From Luteolibacter sp. Y139 (lineage in GTDB: Bacteria > Verrucomicrobiota > Verrucomicrobiia > Verrucomicrobiales > Akkermansiaceae), in contig NZ_JBBUKT010000008.1 in NCBI RefSeq assembly GCF_038066715.1, positions 186,001 to 250,000 of the forward strand: a stretch of DNA of 64,000 nt. Direction: 5' to 3'. Positions 60,709 through 64,000 of this stretch are shown one piece after another; position 1 is the stretch's first letter, and the number at the start of each line of letters is the position of its first letter. The notes below the pieces were generated by a model that made no database searches, had not been told where the DNA came from, and worked only from the letters and a program-made list of their open reading frames with translations. The position numbers and the translations under genes are program-made.

Positions 60709-63405
60709 ATGAATTCCAAAGAGATAAGCCCCGTAAGGAGGCTTGCTTCATACTCCTCCCGCTCTGCTTGCCTGGTATCATTGTTTGCCTGGCAAGTCGC
60801 TTCCGGTGCCGATGTTCCCGTTTCCAAGGGATCAAGTTCCGGCACTGGCGCCTCTATTAACCTGTCGATAGCCAGCTTGATCACCACCAACACGGGCAAT
60901 CTGGGCCAGTCCTCCGGCACTGCTCCCGCGCCCTACTCGGTCTCCAAGTCTGCCGTTCCGCTGAATGTGAACACCGGCGTTCCCCTCGTGCTCGACCTTG
61001 TAGGCGCAAACGGCGCGATCAATTCCTCAGCCTCCTCCAACGTCGACGGCAGTCCCGGCTCCAAGACGACCGCTGCCACCGCACAGGTGGTCAATCTTTC
61101 GCTGGATGTTGCCCAACTTCTGGGTGGGCAACCGCTGGTCTCCGTGGGGGCTCCCACCGTGACGACGAATGTCTCGGTGGCCGGACAGGGAGGATCCTTC
61201 ACTTCCAATTCCAGCGTTTCGCTCACCGGATTGACGCTCAAGGTACTCGGCGCATCCATCGATCTCTCGGGAATCAATCTTTCCAATGTTCCGCCGAATA
61301 CCGGTGTGAACCTCGGCGCGAATGCCGTGGCGGGACTTGCCATCATTCTCAATGAAACCCAGACCACCGGCAACGCCGCTGGCGGCCTCACCACCACCAC
61401 GAATGCCATCCGCATCAAGCTCAATGCGGTAAACCTCGGATTGATCAATGTTTTGAACGGCGACGTCATCATCGGTCACGCCGACGCGGCCGAAGGCTCC
61501 GATCCGGACGGCGATGGCATCTTCTCGGGCACGGACGGTGACAGTGATGGCGATGGAATTCCAGACGCCGTCGAAATCGCCAATGCCGCCGCGGGTGGCG
61601 ACACCGACGGCGACGGCGTGGCCGATTATCTGGATCTCGATAGCGACAATGACGGCATCAACGATGTCATCGAAGCCGGCGGCAAGGACGCCAACGGCGA
61701 CGGACGCCAGGATGCCAGCGGCGACGGCAATCCGGACGAGGATGGCGACGGCATCGTCGATTCGGTCGATCCGAATGACTTGATCACCGGCGGCGGTCAC
61801 GGCGTGGCCCTGACAGTGCCGGATACCGATGGCGACGGTGCCAAGAACTACCTCGACCTCGACTCCGACAATGACGGCATCAGCGACGTGGTCGAATCCG
61901 GCGTGGGATTGAACACGGATACCAATGGCGTTTTCCACACGGGAGATACCGATGGTGATGGCATCGACAATGCCGTCGACGGACTTGCCGGTTACGGCGA
62001 TGCCCCGGGCTCATCGGGTGCACCTCTGGATACCGACAACGACGGCATCCCCAACGCTTACGAAGTCGATAGCGATAACAACGGCACCAAGGATATCGCC
62101 GGCACGCCCTACGCGAGCCTTGATGGCAATGGCGACGGCCGCATCGACAATGGCGCCGATACCGACCACGACGGCGTCCCCAACGTGGCCGATGTCCAAC
62201 CCGGCGTCTTCGGCGGCTTGCCGAACCCAGCCGGCGACAATGACGGCGACGGCATTTCCAACGGAGCCGAAGGTTCCGGCCTGGTGGATACCGATGGTGA
62301 CGGCGTGGCCGACATTGCGGATGGCGACTCGGACGGCGATGGCATTCCCGATCTCGCGGAAGGCCCCGGCGATCTCGATCGCGACGGTGTTCCAAATGCC
62401 CGCGACCTCGATTCCGACAACGATGGCATCAATGATGTGATCGAAGGCGGCGGCAAGGACACCGACGGCAATGGCCTCCAAGATCCCAGCGGCGACGGAA
62501 ATGCCGATGAAGATCACGATGGCATCGTGGACTCGGTCGATTCGAATGACGCAGTCGCCGGTGGTGGCACCGGAGTCGCGCTGACGCTTCCGGACACCGA
62601 TGGCGATGGAGCGAAGAACTTCCTCGATCTCGACAGCGACAACGACACCATCTCCGACCTCGTTGAAAGCGGCCTGGGTGCCGTCGATAGCAACAACGAT
62701 GGCATTGGTGAAGGAGCGGATACGGATCAGGACGGCCTTGTGGCTTCAGTCGACGGACTGCCCGGTGCCCGCGGTGATGCGAACGGCTCTACGCCGATCG
62801 ATACCGATGGCGATGGCATCCCGAACTACATCGACCCGAACAGCGATAACACCGGCTCGCCGGACATCGTCGGTGCGGGCAATGGTGCTCTTGACGCCAA
62901 CCATGATGGCAAGGTCGACAACGCCACCGATTCGGACGGCGACGGCATTCCGGATGTTGCTGATAACGACGACATCAATTCCGGCGGACTGGGCTTCAAC
63001 CTGAAGACCTACGCGCAATGGGTGAACGAGCAATTCAGCTCACCAGCCAATACCAACCCGGCGATTTCGGGTCAGGAAGCGGATCCCGATGGCGATGGTT
63101 TCACCAACGCGGAGGAATTCGCCTTCGGAACCGATCCTGAGGACAACCGGAGCTTCCCGAAGGTCATGACCTCAGGCATCCCCGGTGCGATGGGCGGCGT
63201 CCAAGCTACCGTGACCAAGGATCCTACCGCCTATGCCTTCGTCACCGTCGAGGGTTCCCGCGACCTGGTGATCTGGCTGACCGGCCCCGGAGCGATCTCG
63301 GTCGGCACCGATCAGCCGGCGCTCTTCAGCGCCCAGATCAACAATGCCTTGCCGGGCGGTGAGAAAATGCGCGGCTTCATCCGCTTCCGCGTCATCATTC
63401 CCTGA
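60709..63405 (+). CDS. Giant secreted thrombospondin type 3 repeat protein
   Basis: This 898-aa exported protein has an N-terminal signal segment (SSRSACLVSLFAWQVASGA), then an Ala/Ser/Thr-rich domain of about 220 residues resembling choice-of-anchor P. Residues about 265-780 carry many calcium-binding TSP3 motifs (DxDxDGxxD), such as DTDGDGVADYLDLDSDNDG. A block of about 125 residues from residue 278 recurs at 540 with the same order of motifs, an internal duplication. The last 100 residues look like a folded C-terminal domain. It is probably a surface or matrix calcium-binding protein. A terminator follows. Confidence 0.82.
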   Translation: MNSKEISPVRRLASYSSRSACLVSLFAWQVASGADVPVSKGSSSGTGASINLSIASLITTNTGNLGQSSGTAPAPYSVSKSAVPLNVNTGVPLVLDLVGANGAINSSASSNVDGSPGSKTTAATAQVVNLSLDVAQLLGGQPLVSVGAPTVTTNVSVAGQGGSFTSNSSVSLTGLTLKVLGASIDLSGINLSNVPPNTGVNLGANAVAGLAIILNETQTTGNAAGGLTTTTNAIRIKLNAVNLGLINVLNGDVIIGHADAAEGSDPDGDGIFSGTDGDSDGDGIPDAVEIANAAAGGDTDGDGVADYLDLDSDNDGINDVIEAGGKDANGDGRQDASGDGNPDEDGDGIVDSVDPNDLITGGGHGVALTVPDTDGDGAKNYLDLDSDNDGISDVVESGVGLNTDTNGVFHTGDTDGDGIDNAVDGLAGYGDAPGSSGAPLDTDNDGIPNAYEVDSDNNGTKDIAGTPYASLDGNGDGRIDNGADTDHDGVPNVADVQPGVFGGLPNPAGDNDGDGISNGAEGSGLVDTDGDGVADIADGDSDGDGIPDLAEGPGDLDRDGVPNARDLDSDNDGINDVIEGGGKDTDGNGLQDPSGDGNADEDHDGIVDSVDSNDAVAGGGTGVALTLPDTDGDGAKNFLDLDSDNDTISDLVESGLGAVDSNNDGIGEGADTDQDGLVASVDGLPGARGDANGSTPIDTDGDGIPNYIDPNSDNTGSPDIVGAGNGALDANHDGKVDNATDSDGDGIPDVADNDDINSGGLGFNLKTYAQWVNEQFSSPANTNPAISGQEADPDGDGFTNAEEFAFGTDPEDNRSFPKVMTSGIPGAMGGVQATVTKDPTAYAFVTVEGSRDLVIWLTGPGAISVGTDQPALFSAQINNALPGGEKMRGFIRFRVIIP

Positions 63406-63424
63406 TAGAAACAGGACAGCACAT

Positions 63425-63462
63425 CCCGCCGGTCTCCTTGCGAGGCCGGCGGGCTTTTCGTT
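63425..63462 (+). terminator. Rho-independent terminator after the TSP3 gene
   Basis: CCCGCCGGTCT pairs with AGGCCGGCGGG (11 bp, one G-T wobble) with a 7-base loop, followed by CTTTTCGTTT. It is 19 bp after the stop at 63405. Confidence 0.8.
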
Positions 63463-63470
63463 TCCACGCC

Positions 63471-64000
63471 TCAGCTCCGCTCCGGGAACTTGTGCTTCCA
63501 CACCGTCAGCGCGTCGCGGATGTCCTCCGTCTTCTGCGTCGGACTGAGTTCCCACACGATCGGGCAGCCTTGCGGGAAAAACGGCAGCAGCTCCTGATAC
63601 TCCAGCGTGCCCATGAAGGGCGTGCGGTGATCGCGCGCCGGCCATTGGACATCGTGCAAGTGCCCGCCGATCAGGTGAGGGGAGATGCGCCGCAGCCACT
63701 CGACGTGGTCTAACAGCCCGAGGTTGTGCTTCAGCTGCACGTGGCCGAAGTCGTGCCAATAGCCGACCCACCGGTTGTCCGCGAAGTGCTCCTGCAGGCG
63801 CACCATCTCGCGCTCCGTCGGCATGTCCTCGAAGCGCGAGCGTGATTCCACGGCCAGCTTCACGCCATACTCCGCGGCCTTCTCCGCGATCTGCCCGAGT
63901 GCCTCGATCGCGCGCTGGTAGTAAAGCGGCGCGATCTTCTCCCGCTTCTTCACGAAGGCGATCTTCTCGGCCGCGTAGTCAGCGCCATTGCGGCCCTGCT
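63471..64000 (-). CDS. Sugar phosphate isomerase/epimerase (partial, runs off right edge)
   Basis: About 176 C-terminal residues are present and the frame is open to the window edge. Xylose-isomerase-like TIM barrel: GVKLAVESRSRFEDMPTERE with the metal-binding Glu, then GYWHDFGHVQLKHNLGLLDHVEW (Asp and His ligands), and HLIGGHLHDVQWPARDHRTPFMGTLEY. This is typical of the AP-endonuclease-2 superfamily enzymes that act on sugars and inositols. Substrate unknown. Confidence 0.8.
   Translation of the reverse strand, partial: QGRNGADYAAEKIAFVKKREKIAPLYYQRAIEALGQIAEKAAEYGVKLAVESRSRFEDMPTEREMVRLQEHFADNRWVGYWHDFGHVQLKHNLGLLDHVEWLRRISPHLIGGHLHDVQWPARDHRTPFMGTLEYQELLPFFPQGCPIVWELSPTQKTEDIRDALTVWKHKFPERS

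Noticed and set aside
1-64000. CRISPR arrays or a defence island
   Set aside because: No regularly spaced repeats of 24-40 bp and no cas-like or restriction-modification gene set; the only nuclease-like gene is a lone Uma2.

Overview
The window is about 64 kb of GC-rich bacterial chromosome. It most resembles the phylum Verrucomicrobiota (a Luteolibacter/Verrucomicrobiaceae-type genome). The signs are: two secreted DUF1080 proteins, a PEP-CTERM protein with a perfect C-terminal sorting tail, very large secreted proteins with FG-GAP, choice-of-anchor, cytochrome c and thrombospondin-3 modules, a TIGR03790 protein, a DUF5069 protein, a fused CcoN-CcoO oxidase subunit, and a Gram-negative LpxA. 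Most genes lack a strong Shine-Dalgarno sequence, and ATGA stop/start overlaps recur. I found no rRNA, tRNA, CRISPR array, prophage or complete insertion sequence.

Layout. 1-5.4 kb: divergent glycogen/alpha-glucan island (GT5 synthase and a GH57 protein leftward, GT4 transferase and GH57 amylase rightward). 5.7-10.1 kb: secreted FG-GAP propeller protein, TauE/SafE permease, M50 site-2 protease. 10.1-11.0 kb: long non-coding interval holding a candidate structured RNA, adjacent palindromes, a REP unit and the topB terminator. 11-17.8 kb leftward: topB, three paralogous small membrane proteins, dprA, a DUF2851 protein. 17.8-20.6 kb: TIGR03790 protein diverging from a prepilin peptidase. 20.6-27.5 kb leftward: cbb3 oxidase cluster (ccoS, ccoNO fusion, ccoQ, mono-heme ccoP, ccoG, a small membrane protein, a TauE/SafE-like protein), interrupted by repeat elements. 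27.5-36.5 kb: lpxA, lipoprotein, HIT and Uma2 proteins, class I fumarase, PEP-CTERM protein, a pilT-like ATPase, DUF5069, a degenerate amidase, a DUF1460 protein. 36.5-45.3 kb: rpsN, zinc ribbon, CNNM/CBS transporter, VTT protein, efflux MFS, pRiA4b-ORF3-like, CvfB-like, a TonB-like membrane protein, pdxH. 45.3-58.7 kb: secreted sugar dehydrogenase-like/cytochrome proteins, VOC, two DUF1080 proteins, Fsr-type MFS, AraC regulator, a 1388-aa fusion protein, a methyltransferase and a coiled-coil membrane protein. 58.8-64 kb: rimO, a giant thrombospondin-3 repeat protein, and a sugar isomerase/epimerase cut by the right edge.

The genes suggest a polysaccharide-degrading aerobe that can respire at low oxygen (cbb3 oxidase), stores glycogen, and has parts of a type IV pilus/competence apparatus (prepilin peptidase, PilT-like ATPase, DprA).

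The most interesting item is at 10154-10410 on the minus strand. Four short hairpins differ in stem sequence, but each presents exactly six C residues in its loop. They are followed by a long GC-rich hairpin and a textbook Rho-independent terminator, and a plausible sigma70 promoter lies upstream. No protein gene explains it, and I believe it is an undescribed structured small RNA. Other signals are at least two families of REPIN-like palindromic elements, an over-represented and strand-skewed heptamer CTAACAG, and a zinc-ligand-less amidase homologue.
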